This document shows positions 23,313 to 35,405 of a stretch of 64,000 nucleotides of DNA, one piece after another. Under the pieces are notes generated by a model. The model searched no databases, had not been told where the DNA came from, and saw only the letters and a list, made by a program, of their open reading frames with translations. The DNA comes from Cryptomeria japonica (Eukaryota; Streptophyta; Pinopsida; Cupressales; Cupressaceae): positions 259,439,533 through 259,503,532 of the forward strand of contig NC_081410.1 in the NCBI RefSeq assembly GCF_030272615.1. Reading direction: 5' to 3'. Position numbers and translations under genes: made by a program. How positions within the stretch are numbered: the first letter of the stretch is position 1; every line of letters begins with the position of its first letter.

Positions 23313-24636
23313 AGACTTGTTTCTTGTCTCTTTCGATCAATATATTTTTGGGAAAGGCTAGTTGCTCTAGCAATTTCATCAATTTTCTTTCAGATCCTCT
23401 TGTCAATGATGGGATTCATCTATTCCATATGCACTGCTTTGGATTTCTCTACATATATGTCATTTCTTTCTTGGGTTTCACCTTTAGGACTTCTCAAAAG
23501 AACTTCATCTAAAGCAATTATTTCTTCTTAAGACACTTCATATCCAATAGCTAGTATCCACTTAGTTCTAGGCTCTACCACCTTCATAATGCATTCATCT
23601 GTAGTTATCCGAAAAGTGATATATTTTCAGCAAGCCTTTTGAGAATTTGTTCTCTCTTTTGCATCCATTGTTGAAATATAGAAAAGAAAGCAGTAAAATC
23701 TTCATCTTCCACTGTCGAGTCCTTGAACCTATTCATGTACTCGTGTATTTGATGTGCCACTGATTGCTAGGAATCCAACCTACAATCTTATAACATAGAA
23801 GTTCACCCAAAAAGTAGAACAATATGTACATGGCTACTGTGCCATACTAAAAATCATGTTTCTTTTCTTTTGAATGCTTCAATTTTTCCAAAAACTATTG
23901 TCTTAAAAACTCACATAGATCATAGTCTACATTTTTCATCACCATCTCATAGGCTACATTGATAGTTGTTATCGATATAGAGTTCTCTCTATTAAGGACG
24001 TAAATTTTATTTCTAATCATTTGTGATGCATAGTTCACTGCAGGGTTAGAGATTGTACTAACTGACATAGCTCTTCCATTTGGGGTAGCACCAGTTAAGT
24101 TAGCCATGATAGTATTCTTTACTACCCTCATACCAGAACTGATTTAGTAGACCATATCCCAAAAAATCATTCAAGCACTTTCTTTGTTATCATACATGGT
24201 TGGTCTAACCACACAAACTCATCATGAAATCTATTGATTTCCATACACACCCACTTGTTGTCATAGAAAAAAAAGGGAAATTGGTTCCAAACATTCAACT
24301 TCACTAGGGTTTTGTACTTGTGCTTCAATTCAAAATTATCACCGGTTAAAACTCTTTAATCTATATATCAGTAAGGTTTCCATGGTTGTATTCTTCCATT
24401 TCAAAATCATCACCAGTTAACTCTTTAATCTATATATCAATGAGGTTTTCATGGTTGTATTCTTCCATTTTAATATGTATAAATGTTGTGACATCCTTAG
24501 TTGATAAAACTCCATACGGAATGATTGACAATACACCTATCGGATTATCCTTGGTTGACTTTTTAGGGTATAATTTAAACTTGGAATGGGGCTTAGCATT
24601 AATATCAACAAAATTTGGAGTCGACATTGAAAACAT
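23313..24636 (-). pseudogene. NA4 ORF2, N-terminal conserved domain
   Basis: Opens at 24636 (MFSMSTPNFVDINAKPHS, then GVLSIIPYGVLSTKDV), matching the GAFFQIPKGVVF region of NA2. Downstream are ANLTGATPNGRAMSVSTI, QMIRNKIYVLNREN, INVAYEMVMKNVDYDLCEFL (24131-23895), then at about 23640-23500 ITTDECIMKVVEPRTKWI and IGYEVS, the second conserved block. Broken by stops and shifts; the TGLP segment is not clear. Function unknown. The match to NA1-NA3 over about 260 residues is the main evidence that it is real. Confidence 0.75.
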
Positions 24637-25050
24637 ACTTAATTACAAAAGATAGGGTTTAGAAAACTAGAGCATAGGAATACCTCTTTGCACTTTGTCG
24701 AAAACTTTTGTACTTGTTTTCATTTCTCTCCTTATCTACTTTGGCTTCGAATGAATGAAATGATTTTAAAAAATTCCTTTTAAAAGTTCATCCAACTTGC
24801 CAATGAACACAATAAATGTTTTGTGAGGAAGCTACTAACAAGTTTTTCTATCATAGTCACCATCCAATGTATTGCAAATCACCGCACTTTAGTGTTTCTT
24901 ACTGCAAGCCTCACCAAAAGGTGAATTCCATCGCTCTACACATTATATCTTCATGTTGTGATAACATCACATTTTTTGATAGGGGATAATGATCTTTTCC
25001 TTAGCTTCCCCTAAACCGAAGCTCTTTAACTTAATTTCTAGAGGAACTTT
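24637..25050 (-). other. NA4 ORF1 tail and ORF1-ORF2 spacer
   Basis: Next to NA3, 25050 to about 24970 reads as the last residues of NA4 ORF1 (VPLEIKLKSFGLGEAKEK). The rest is non-coding spacer, equivalent to 4366-4668 of NA2. Confidence 0.55.
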
Positions 25051-25954
25051 TTTTGGAATCCAAGAACACTGAGAGGGGGGTGAATCAGTGTTCTGTCAGA
25101 ATGTTTAGTTTTAACCTTATTATAATATACATTCACCAATCGGTAAACCAGTACATATATAATTGAAAGAAGTAAAGCAATCAATGAACCAATCACACAA
25201 ATTTACACCATAACACAGAGAATTTATACGTGGAAAATCTCAAAGAGGAAAAACCACGGTGGGATTTGTGACCCACAATATCAATCCACTGGCCATATGA
25301 AAAGATATTACATAATATGGGGGCCTGCACATGCAGGAAGGCTTACACCTAAAGCACATTTCATAACAAAAAGGAGTCTCACTCACTGCAGTCACTTTGA
25401 ATAACAAAACATAAGACTGAACTCATTTAATGCATTTTCTATGCCTAATTGAGTTCTGGTTCTGAAACCCTTAAACTCTTACCAGAATAACCTTTGCTTT
25501 GTGAGCGCATCCAAAATCATCTACAAATCATTACACAAAATTGATCTCATACATAAATGACCTCATACACATGATCTTCACATTACTAACAACACCAATT
25601 CCTCATTTCTAAAAAATGATCTAATAACTGACCTATATACCCTTACAGTCCTTCATGACTCATGTCGGCTTACATAGATAATACAAAAATGATTATACAT
25701 GTGGGCTCATTACATATATACATAAATAAAAAAATGATTTTCTGATTACCAGATCTACTAATGATGTCGGCCTCCAATATCGGTACCCTGTTCATAAATC
25801 ATGTCAGTCTCCAATGCCGATATCCATAGAATCCTTCCTACCGATGAAGATACCTGTCGATTCCGGTGAAGTACCAAACCAAAGAATGAAACCAAAACAT
25901 GTTGCCATCAACAACAACATATGAAACCAATCAAATGAGTGTCAATTGCCAACA
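25051..25954 (-). repeat. NA3 3' LTR
   Basis: 904 bp. The plus strand starts ttttggaatccaagaacact (TG mutated to TT) and ends gtcaattgccaaca. It repeats 36605-37534. Confidence 0.9.
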
Positions 25955-25969
25955 ATCTCCCCCTTTGGC
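25955..25969 (-). other. NA3 polypurine tract
   Basis: The plus strand atctccccctttggc (minus GCCAAAGGGGGAGAT) abuts the 3' LTR, identical to NA1. Confidence 0.88.
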
Positions 25970-26683
25970 ATTGATGGCAACACTCATGTGAAAAATGATA
26001 ATGGTTTCCATCTGTCGAATTCACCCTAAGACTGCTCCCCCTGAGTTGAATATTCATCTGCAATCATGATCTATAAAAATACTCCTTATCTCTTGATGTC
26101 AAGGATTTATTTTTCACTTATACCTCCCCCTTTGACATAAATGCCAAAAAAACACCAAAACTCGGGATGAAGAATGAAATTTTGTACAAAGAATGTGTCC
26201 CAAAACACCTTACCGAAGCTAAATATACTTGAAAATTTCTAGATAGGCTTTCTCCAAAAGCTCTAGATAAGTGTCCCAACTAGATTTGAATGTGTCAGAT
26301 ACTGACACAAGTCCATTAAGCATATGAGCATGGGACTCTTTCTCCTTAACCTTTGTCGGTGTGGGCTTACCAACCATATCAATGCATTCCTTTTTATGTA
26401 CACTCAAGGAGTCCAATCAGGGACTCACCAATCCTCTGAGCCCTTTAGCTCTCCTTATTATTTTGTCTCTTTCCCTTTCAAGAGCTGAAATTTGAGCTTA
26501 TAATACTGTTGTTCACCAAAACTGGTTAACCCAAGTTCACCTGCAATTGATCTTTGAAATAGCCAATTTCAATCTATGAAGAGCCTCGGGACTTGGACAA
26601 CATAACATAGGATCTTAATGATCCTCCTGCACTTCAGGTTCTGCTAGACCTAAGGGGGGGACACCCTTTGATGCATAAAATAC
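25970..26683 (-). pseudogene. NA3 ORF2, C-terminal end
   Basis: From 26683 leftward the frame reads YASKGVPPLGLAEPEVQED, then degraded helical sequence (ISALERERDKIIRRAKGL) and the open piece 26416-26219 (MDSLSVHKKECIDMV, SSWDTYLELLEKAYLEIF). It matches in position and helical character the final segment of NA1 ORF2 (1274-1086). Positions 25970-26218 are non-coding. Several stops are TAG. Confidence 0.6.
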
Positions 26684-27878
26684 AACTAGTTATAGACATA
26701 TAGCAGCATCAACAATAAGCAAAGAAATATCATTCCACAAGCTCAACAAGTTAGAAAACACTACAAATTGGCTAGATCTATACAAGCAATGGATGAATAA
26801 GAGCTTGAAATGAATAGGACACAACCCCCGAAACATGAAGGGAAATAAATTTCTTTAAACTTATATGATTCTGAAAATATCCCCAGATTCTTCAAAGACC
26901 AGTGCCTTGTTCATTGGGCATGGAGTCACACACAGAATTGCAAATGCAAATCTCAACTGCAAATCTATTTTCTTTATTAAATATTCCTACACCAATACTT
27001 TATACCAATGCATTACTCAACTTATTCACAAAATCATCAGATCTTAGATACATATTTCATTATTTATGATTGATTACAGAATTTAAACTCTTCACTGAAG
27101 AATGCCTACAAACAATCACAACAATCTCCTTGAGATGACAAATTCCAGCCTCCTTGAGGATTTAACTTGTAACAAAGAAATACATACTTAGAGACAATTT
27201 TGTGTAAAATCTACTCATGCCTTACACAAGTAGAATCTGCAACTATGAAACAATCTGCAATTACTGAAATGCAACTCTATATCCTAAAAAGACCCCTAGA
27301 ATTTTACAAACTTGGAAAAAAATTCAGAACTAGAAACACAGAATTGTGGAGCCTTCTCACAAAATTCTGGAACCCTTACAAATGAAAATAATAGAGAATA
27401 TGAAGGAGAGGGAAAAATATCAGACTTCATGACACATTGCCAAGTGTCCTCTTTCCCCAACTGAAAAAATTCCTTCTTCCTTCTAGTGGAAACTTCTCTC
27501 AAAATATCTGGTGTTTGTTAAAACTAACTGCAAAACTGAATTCCTCATTCCAAGATCTTTCCAATGATATATAATACTTGCTATTTTGGGTAATTCCTCA
27601 TTTCGAGAGCTTTCCAATGGTATATAATACTTGCTATTTTGGGTAAAAAATACCCCTCAGGCGAATTAATCTCTCATGCAGACCAATCATTTAAATTTTT
27701 TAATTTCTACCTATAGTTGGGACTATATTAATTAACTTTGATTTTTTGCCTATTTTCAACCTACGCTATGCCACATGGCACCTTGTGATTCGCTCGTGAG
27801 TCCTCTGGGATGACACCTCATCTACCACTTGTGCATGACCAGACCGCCACTTGGTCGCCAGTCTTGCCACTTGGACCC

Positions 27879-28180
27879 ACCAGCTCATCAATCACTAATC
27901 TGCGATGGATAACTGGTGTGCATCTTCGCCTTGCGGATCAACAACGGTCATTGATCTATGATGGACCTGCTCGATCTTTAACATACGAACCGCTCACCTA
28001 TCAAGCCCACCACTTGGTCACTGATCCACGATGGTTAACCATCATGCAACTTCACCTTGCAGATCAGCAACAACTGTTAGATCTGCTCACCTATCGGGCC
28101 CACCACTTGGTCGCTGATCCGTGATGGTTAACCATCGTACAACTCTGCCTTATGGATCAACGATAGCCATTAGATCACCT
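27879..28180. repeat. Three imperfect repeats of about 80 bp
   Basis: The core gatggttaaccatc, then about 12 bases and tgcnnatcancaac, recurs from 27904, 28031 and 28124. Two copies are preceded by cccaccacttggtc. Spacing is irregular (127 and 93 bases). The tract is richer in G+C than its surroundings. Confidence 0.6.
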
Positions 28181-28379
28181 GCAACTTTCTCACTGGTTAA
28201 TTCGCCCTTCTGCTGCAAAACCTAAGCACCTCGACACACGTGTGGGGTCCACCGAGTCGCCAAGCAACCTCCTATAAAAAGCCTTTAAGCTTTGACACTA
28301 TAGATGAATGTAACTTTATATTTAAACACTTGAAAGTCCATCCACACTACCAATGTGGGATAAATGGATATGCACATTC

Positions 28380-29270
28380 CCTAGTTATTGCATTTGCTTG
28401 GAAGATTCTGATGGCCATGTCTGCAAATATACATTTGCTTGGAGTTTTATTACCCTCTCCAACATGCGTGAGATGATGGCTAGGCATTACACCTACCAAT
28501 TTGCATTTGTCTTAAGATTTTTAACGCCTTGGTTTGTAACCACGCTGAATTTGCTTGGAATTTTTGCAGGTAACCACGCACCACGTAGGGTAAATTGGTT
28601 TCAAACCTGCCAATTGCATTTTGTTTGGAAGTTTCACATGCAGGGAGGGGCTGGGGAGGCACGAGGGGCAATACACCTACTAATTGCTTTTGGTTCAGAG
28701 TTTCTTCCATCTACCCAAATGCCATTTCCACGCTACACCTGCAGATTGCATTTGCTAGAGGTTTCACGTGGCCTCCTAACGCCAAAATGGGGAAATTTGG
28801 CATTACACCATGCCATCTGCATTTGTTTGAAAATTTCTAAGCCTCTCAAACTCCATACCTCACACGAAGGAAGAACTGGCTTTATGCCTACCAATACGCA
28901 TCTGATGAAGGTTTCAAATGCCTTTTTAGTAGAGCCTTAGACACACCACAGGCAGGGAGGACTGGCAAAGGTTATGGAAATTAAACTTTACACTTGCGTA
29001 GAGAGGATTTGCTTGAAGATTTTTATGCCTTTACCCACCATGCAGGAGGGAGGATGCAGGCAGGGGTTGCATTGGAGATTTTGCCTGAAGGTTTTTTTTA
29101 ATGGCTTAGTCTGCCACGCCATTTGCTTGAAACTTCATTTACTTGAAAGTTTTTTAAACCCCCTTAAGACCCTCTTCACCCAACACAGGGGGGGATATCC
29201 TAGCAAGGGTCGTGGGTCATGTTTTCCACCTACCAATATATCCTTTGCTTGCAAGTTTCAAAATTGCCCT
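28380..29270. repeat. Degenerate array built on gcatttgcttggaagtttc
   Basis: About a dozen variants of gcatttgcttggaagttt recur roughly every 50-80 bases. Examples are near 28390, 28430, 28499, 28549, 28612, 28746, 28818, 29005, 29120 and 29238. Several are followed by an a/t run and gcc, and several are preceded by tacaccta or ctaccaat. A second motif, ccacgcagg with variants, alternates with it. The copies differ too much to be a recent satellite. Confidence 0.6.
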
Positions 29271-29351
29271 ACTTAGCCACCACGCAGGAAGGATGTTAGC
29301 AAGCACCTGCCAATGGAATTCGCTGAAAACTTCAATGGGCCTTACCCATTC

Positions 29352-29582
29352 CACACCACTTTTCTTTGTTAAGTTGTTTGCTATGGTATATTGAGGATCA
29401 AGGTAACCAAATGTGTCCTTCACATTCGATGAGACATGAGTTGCTTCACTAGACGGCCCCTCCCTTGAAAGCCCAAAGTCTGCTACTTTCGCTTCCATTT
29501 TTCACTTAATAATATATTGGCCAATTTGATATCTCTGTGAATTATTTGAGGTTTACAACCAACATGCAAGTACTCTAATCCT
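29352..29582 (-). pseudogene. Fragment of a leucine-rich-repeat receptor-like kinase gene
   Basis: The minus strand reads [25 protein letters not shown], then after a one-base loss in an A-run [32 protein letters not shown] and NNLTKKS. These are kinase subdomains VIb (HRDIKxxN catalytic loop), VII (DFG) and VIII (GYLDPxY), in order and at normal spacing. The wording, especially GLEYLH-GC and the segment after the DPxY motif, resembles plant LRR-I or malectin-type receptor kinases such as the Arabidopsis At1g67720 group (recalled, not searched). Similarity stops after KKS; weak remains may extend to about 29640. There are no N-lobe, LRR or C-lobe parts. It is a captured, non-functional piece within the 4.3-kb insertion and in the same orientation. 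Confidence 0.85.
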
Positions 29583-30993
29583 TATCTTATCTTGTCTTGT
29601 ACCAAGAAATTCAAATCTTCAACTTATAATGGCTCACACATTAGTACTTCATGTATATGTCCATCAATCCATATACGAAAAATAAAATGAATTCACCCCT
29701 CACTATCCCACTGGCAAATTGTAGTCGAGCTGGTGTTAATATGCATTGTTATGAATTAAGAATATTTCGCCAAAAAATTAATACACGGGTATGAGCCAGA
29801 TCGGGCCCCAAAGTGGCCCGACTAAAAAAAAAAATCGTTTTCATTCAATTGACCCTTGAAATGCCTCAGGCACCTTGAAGATACCTCTGGAGTTGATCAA
29901 CACAATTTTCTGATCATTTAAACTCAACTTGCAACTTTCAGGCGCTTGTGTCACATTTAAACCCAAAGATGCATTTTAAAAGCTGGTCAAAACAACTTCC
30001 TAGACTTCACAAATTGATAGGCGTGTACTCTGATATGCTAAATTTCATCCTGAAAAACCATTCCTCGTGATGAATCCTGGGTGATGATATATTAATGCAC
30101 AAAGTTGATTAAATGGCTTTGTCAGCATTTGAGCCTGATAAAATCAATGTGCAGGGACCTCAAAGTGCCTTTACTAAAAATATGAAATAATCTCTGTGAA
30201 TCCCCAAATCTGGGGCATAGATACTTTGAAGTACACAGAAGACCTTGGAATGCTCAGTTTGACCGAGAAGTTGATAAGGTGCAAATGGTGAGCTCATGAA
30301 AATAGCCACTTTAACAGATGTAGCAATAAAAGTGCAGAAAACTTAATAAAGTGGCTCAAGAAATCATCTTGGAAAACTAATCAAACGGATTGACAGGGGC
30401 TTCAAACTAGAAACATAGCTTGTCTATCATACCAGCAGTACCCTGGAAGAAATATTCTGACATGACATTCACCAGGGCAACTTTTACACATGTACAAAGT
30501 GGTGCTTTGACAAGTTGTTGAAACAGGGACCTATGCAAACAAGCACAAATTGCAAATGGATTGAGCTTACCAAACTTAACAAATGGATTCATAGGGACTT
30601 GAAATTTAGCATGTGGACTCACCTATATGCATACAATTCAATGCACTTTTAATTTCAACATGATGATCTACCAGTCATAAAATGCAAAGCCTCAAAGTAG
30701 GCCACTTAGTAAAATTTGAATGTGTACCTATGAAGGACTTTCAGCTCAACCCTTGAAATGGGTACGTGATAAACTAATCGAAACTGAAATCTAAAAGTTG
30801 GAACACACTGCATAGGCCAAATGAAAGGTGTAGGACACATTTCAAAGCTTTACCCCTTGATAATCAACTGGCTCCTTTTACCCATCTTCAAACTAGGCCA
30901 TTCAAGCCAAGATTTTAAGTGCTAATTTGAAAGTGTAGATGCAAAAAATACAAATGGGCCTCTCAAAATATTCAAATTTTATGAGTCCCAACA

Positions 30994-32659
30994 AATACCA
31001 AAATCTTCCCATCAATAGATGTAGTCAAAGAATTGGAACCATCAAAATAATTGACTATACCTACAATTTTATCTTGAGAATCTTTAATGCCTTTGTCTAT
31101 ATCTGTAGTAAGTAATCCGATGTTACAGCATACTCGGTATATATTTGTACATTGCCTTCAAGAATTATCAATTAACTTCAATTTGTCAGTTATCTCTTTC
31201 TTCTCTGATTCAATCAATTGATCAAAAGTGGCTTTCTTAGCTTGAGTGAATCTTTCCAATGCCCGTCGGTTAGATATTTGCTGCAGTGATTGAAAATCCT
31301 TAGAAATATGCTTAGTAATTGTTTTGAGCTTGCCAGATGGACTTGCTCCTTTGTCAAACTAGCACTCTGGGACAAGTCTATGCAAAATTGGAATTGACTG
31401 ATCAATTATTCCCTTGTCCATTGATCCTTCCTTCGTCATCTTTTGAGCAGCTATCATCGTGAGCTCAGTAGAACTCATCTCAGTACATCCTCTTTTTCTT
31501 TGCCACTTGGTGTAGTATATGTTACTGTCGGTTCCACATTAACTATATCCTCAACCAGTACATTCTGATCTGGAGGACTATTTTTCTCAACATCTATAAC
31601 CTATACATTCGATGTATCTAACGGTATATGTACATTATCTACTTTTTCAGGTGTCTCCTCTTTGTCTTGTACATCTGATTTTGTCGGGGGCTCTACATCC
31701 AATGCCTTAGTATCTTTCAAAATTATGGGTGAGGCACCCACCACACCTTTGCCTTTCCCTTCAGTCAGGATGTCAGTAGTGTATGTCTTAGCTTCTGGTG
31801 AAGAGAAGAAATTAGGGTTGTCAACAAAGAATTGCACCCATTCCTTGTGAGTTTCATTAATTATTTCATTAATACTGTCATCCATAAGACTAATTATCTT
31901 GTGCTTGCTACGAAAATTTGTTCTATCTGCAACTTCAATTATCATATTCAACTCATTTGGAGTAATTGATCCACAAGTAGTTAATAACTCTTGAATTTTT
32001 ATGCACTTGTCCTCCTCCATAGCGGATAATCTCCTAGCATCTAGATTTTCATACAGTTGTGTCGGTATTTTCTTCTGAATTTCTAATAATGTCTTCTTAA
32101 ATATATCCAGGTATAAAAAAATTTCTTCCTCAATTTCTTTCTATTCATCATCATCTAAGTGCTCATAATAGTATTGAATATTTTTCAAAATTCCATCATT
32201 GGTGATTTCATCTATCAGTTTTGCACAAGTCTTGGGAGGGATTATAGTTACATTACCAATTACAATAGCAAGGTCTATGTCATCCTTCTTCTTTCTTTTG
32301 CAAGAACCGGATGGTGCAGAAGGTGTAAAAGATGTTTCCTTTGGAGCTCTTTTCCTTTTAGGTTTGCTGGTCGGTACCTTGATTGTGACCTTTCTTATCA
32401 TTTGCTTCCTTGCCTCCTCCTTAGACTCCTCACCTTTCTTCCTTAATACCCTCTTGAATGCGAAAGGAGTGTCATATTCAGTTGAAGAGTCTGATAGAAT
32501 AGGCTCAATGAAGATTTCAAACTCTTTCCTCTTCCTTCCTTTTGTAGGAACAACATCCATTAAGGCCTTGATGTCTAGGGATACTTTTTCAACAAATTTT
32601 TTGGCCTTACCTTGTTGTTTCTCCCTCTTCTTCTGATTGAATTTGTTAGACAGTTCAAA
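30994..32659 (-). pseudogene. NA3 ORF2, middle: basic linker, acidic and helical segments
   Basis: From 32659 leftward: ELSNKFNQKKREKQQGKAKK, VVPTKGRKRKEFEIFIEP, a basic stretch with TSKPKRKRAPKET and CKRKKKDDIDLA (32701-32141 frame), then MEEDKCIKIQELLTTCGS (32020-31601) with an acidic Pro/Thr/Asp tail. Degraded helical sequence (KKATFDQLIESEKKEITD) runs to DGKILVF at the 4.3-kb insertion. The order matches NA1 and NA2 ORF2. The basic patches could be nuclear localisation or nucleic-acid-binding segments (inference). Confidence 0.72.
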
Positions 32660-33822
32660 TAACCGGAAGATAACTAAGAGGGGGGGTGAATTAATTGTCA
32701 CAGATTACTAGAACATTTAGAAATTAAATCTTTAATACCAGAACCCAAAACATTAATATCAGAATGCTTAAACCAAATACCGAAATATCAGTTTAACTAA
32801 ATAAGCATAAACAATCATCTGAGAATAAAAACCATCCACATGACACCAATATTTATATGTGGAAAGCTGGGTAAAAGGAAAAACCATGGTGGGAAGCCTA
32901 CCCATAGTTAGATAATACTTTTATAGTAAGTATGTGAACTACAATTGAGGGGCCTACACTTGCAAGAAGGCCAAAAGCCTAGAGCACACTGCTCATCACA
33001 AAAGGAGTCTCACCGACTACATAGAAATCCATACTACAATCTGGAAGAAAGGATGAACTGCAAAGATAGCATCTCCTATGCCTGAGTACAGTTCTGATTA
33101 AGCTTAATACCGGAGGACTAAATCCTCTTACATAAACCCAACTTGATCTCCAATGATTGACCAAATCCTCTGCCTGAATGATATTACATTATTCGCACAT
33201 TACATATCCATTTCCCATTCCCTTGACCATAACCATGATGATCTACAAGGAGATCTTACATCATATATATACAAGCCCTCAACCATAAACAAATAGGTCA
33301 TCCATAAGACAATAAACCAATTACATAATTACAAAACATGTCGGCCTTAGACCAAACAAACAATATTCAACCCATAAGACATCCAGGAAACACATCAAGA
33401 GGTCCAATCCACATGTTTCATTAAGTCGGTCCATAACCTAGATCAACTGGGACCCAATATAGGTCCACACACTAAAGTAATGATCTCCATCTGCCAAGTC
33501 TCAAACATGATCACCAACTGAATCCTGAATCCATACCAGAAGCTACACCAACACCACTTATGCATATCATCAAAGCTCTGTCAGTGAAACCCTTGTCAGT
33601 ACCACAAGACGAGCTGCCAAGAAAACAGGATAGCATCTAATGACTAAACCAAAACCAACTTACTGAATATGAACATGAGTATCATGAATAACCCAATTCC
33701 ATAACCAAACTATACCGGATCATGCCAAATCCAAACCAACCAAAAACCACTCATCCTACCTGGACCAGAATGGCGTTGGTAAAGCATCCAAAATAGCTAG
33801 TGTTGACATCAATGACAAAACA
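32660..33822 (-). repeat. Solo LTR inside NA3 ORF2
   Basis: On the minus strand it starts TGTTTTGTCATTGATGTC at 33822 and near its far end has the C-run motif (plus strand aactaagagggggggtgaat). Imperfect duplications tcaaa (32655-32659) and tcaat (33823-33827) flank it, and NA3 ORF2 coding lies on both sides. Its left border is uncertain by a few bases. No primer site, polypurine tract or internal region remains. Confidence 0.65.
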
Positions 33823-35037
33823 TCAATGCATCACATAATCAATTCCTCCAAAAGGCCAACAAAATTTAGTTTGAACCTCTTTCTTCTTTTGCTTTGCATT
33901 ACCAAAATAATTTTCAGCCTCATCAATAGGAGCATCAATCAACATTTTAGCATAAGAATCCAGAATCACGGCGTCAACCTCATACCCCATCTCCTCTATC
34001 CATATCTTTTGGGGTTTAACTGCTTCCATTAAGGTTTCATCCTTTTTTACCATAAAGCAGATCTCGGTTGAGTATTTGTCAACAATATGTTTAGGAACCC
34101 TCTCTCTAGATTTCATTGCTTTCTGAAATGCCTTGAAATAACCTCAAACCTTATCATCTTGTTGCCTACCCAAGCTAGCAATAGATTGCTTCAATTGTCT
34201 TCCTATCGGGATATCAAATGCCCATTGTCTATTCCCAAAACTAGGAGTTTCATTAAGGAAAAATAAGATTAAGCAGACAATGAGATTCCCATACTGAAAT
34301 ATCCCCTTTTTATCTCCTTTAATCTTTCTCAGGTTAATGATCTACTCATCATCCATCCATCCACAGAGATCTATCTTCTCATTTTCCCTCATAGTTTTAT
34401 GTGCAGAATATATGCAGGAGCTAGAAACAGAATTGAGATGATTGGATTGAGTTACCTTATACCCAATGATCATGTTGCCAAATCTGAAGTCTCGATCAGT
34501 GATGGTGATGACCCTCATCGATTGTCGGTCTGAAGTTGTGCCGGTGATTTTGTTAACTTGATCATTTGAAATCTTTTTCTCTGGACGTTGACCAATCTGT
34601 GGCAAACCGGTGATGGCCCTAATGGCCTCCTTTAAGATCTTATATGGCCTATCCAACCAAATTAACTCTCCATGAACTCTACTCAGTACATATCAAATGA
34701 TCTCATCTTTGAATTCAGGGATATCAAGAATGTCAGTAAACCCTAGATCTTCAATGTGCTTATACTCAGGTTTGATCTTTCTAGAGTCACCCATCAACTT
34801 GTTCAAGTACATATTCTTGATGTCACTGATACTCAGATCCTCAATGTAGCAATGAATATATGCTCTAACATCTTCCACATAAATAACTCCTTTTGGAATA
34901 CACAAAAATGCGCCAACCGAATCATCCAAGGTGGTAATATGCGGGCATTGCTTGAAATTTGGCCTAGTACGATCCTTAACCTTGACAATAGTTGGATTTG
35001 CAATGGAAGTAGGTACAGAGGATGATCCATCTTCCAT
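33823..35037 (-). pseudogene. NA3 ORF2, N-terminal conserved domain
   Basis: Opens at 35037 (MEDGSSSVPTSIANPTIVKV), close to the NA2 start. The domain carries GAFLCIPKGVIYVEDV, IHCYIEDL, FTDILDIPEF, ITGLPQIGQRPEKK, ITGTTSDRQSMRV, IIGYKVTQSNHLNSVSSSC and ENEKIDLCGWMDDE. The second block is KYSTEICFMVKKDE, MEAVKPQKIWIEEMGYEVD and SYAKMLIDAP (34116-33823). It is interrupted at about 34690 and 34340-34120 by stops or shifts. This is the best-preserved copy of the domain besides NA2 and is useful for alignment. No function can be assigned. Confidence 0.8.
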
Positions 35038-35405
35038 GATGAAAGATGATTGTGATAAATACCTAAGAAATGGTTGTCGATGAATAACCCAAGAGAATTC
35101 TTTTGATCGCTTGTGGAATCGTTGATGAAGATTTGTGATTTCTCTAAATCACCTTAGACTCACTGAATCTCTCTTAATCACTCTGAATGCAGGGTGATCA
35201 AAAATAAAGTGGATTCAACCTTTTAACCTTTGAGAAACCCTAATCCGTCATTGATATGAATGTCTTTCGGTGGAACATACCGGATCTCGATCGAACATCT
35301 CCATGTCGGATAAACCTTTTCCAATGTCTGGAACTTCTTCCAGATCTCCTTCCCAAGGCTTATGCAATATTTTCATAAAATTTTCCTACCCCTAAGGCTT
35401 ATGCC
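35038..35405 (-). other. NA3 ORF1-ORF2 spacer
   Basis: 368 bases with no credible coding sequence, matching the NA2 spacer in position and size. Confidence 0.6.

Larger units (their letters stand above)
26684..30993 (-). mobile_element. 4.3-kb insertion of unresolved class (long solo LTR?) with captured host DNA
   Basis: Flanked by perfect 5-bp copies of aatac (26679-26683 and 30994-30998), and NA3 ORF2 reads through when it is removed, so both borders are firm. On the minus strand it starts TGTTGGGACTCATAAAATTT, an LTR-like start. The other end reads AACTAGTT rather than the usual CA. I find no second copy of the start, no pol and no primer site. It contains GC-richer repeats (27879-28180), a degenerate repeat array (28380-29270) and a receptor-kinase fragment (29352-29582). 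A long solo LTR that captured host sequence is the simplest reading, but another transposon class is possible. Confidence 0.7.

Noticed and set aside
27810-28940. Overlapping plus-strand open frames of 78-195 residues
   Set aside because: They arise from the repeat arrays of the 4.3-kb insertion. No domain, and the frames shift between repeats.
28380-29270. CRISPR-like array
   Set aside because: The repeats are degenerate, unevenly spaced and in plant nuclear-type DNA. Spacers are not unique fixed-length segments.
26684-30993. Helitron interpretation of the 4.3-kb insertion, because a CTAG word lies at one end and it carries a gene fragment
   Set aside because: A perfect 5-bp duplication flanks it, and the other end starts TGTTGGG rather than TC. 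I saw no terminal hairpin in the right place.
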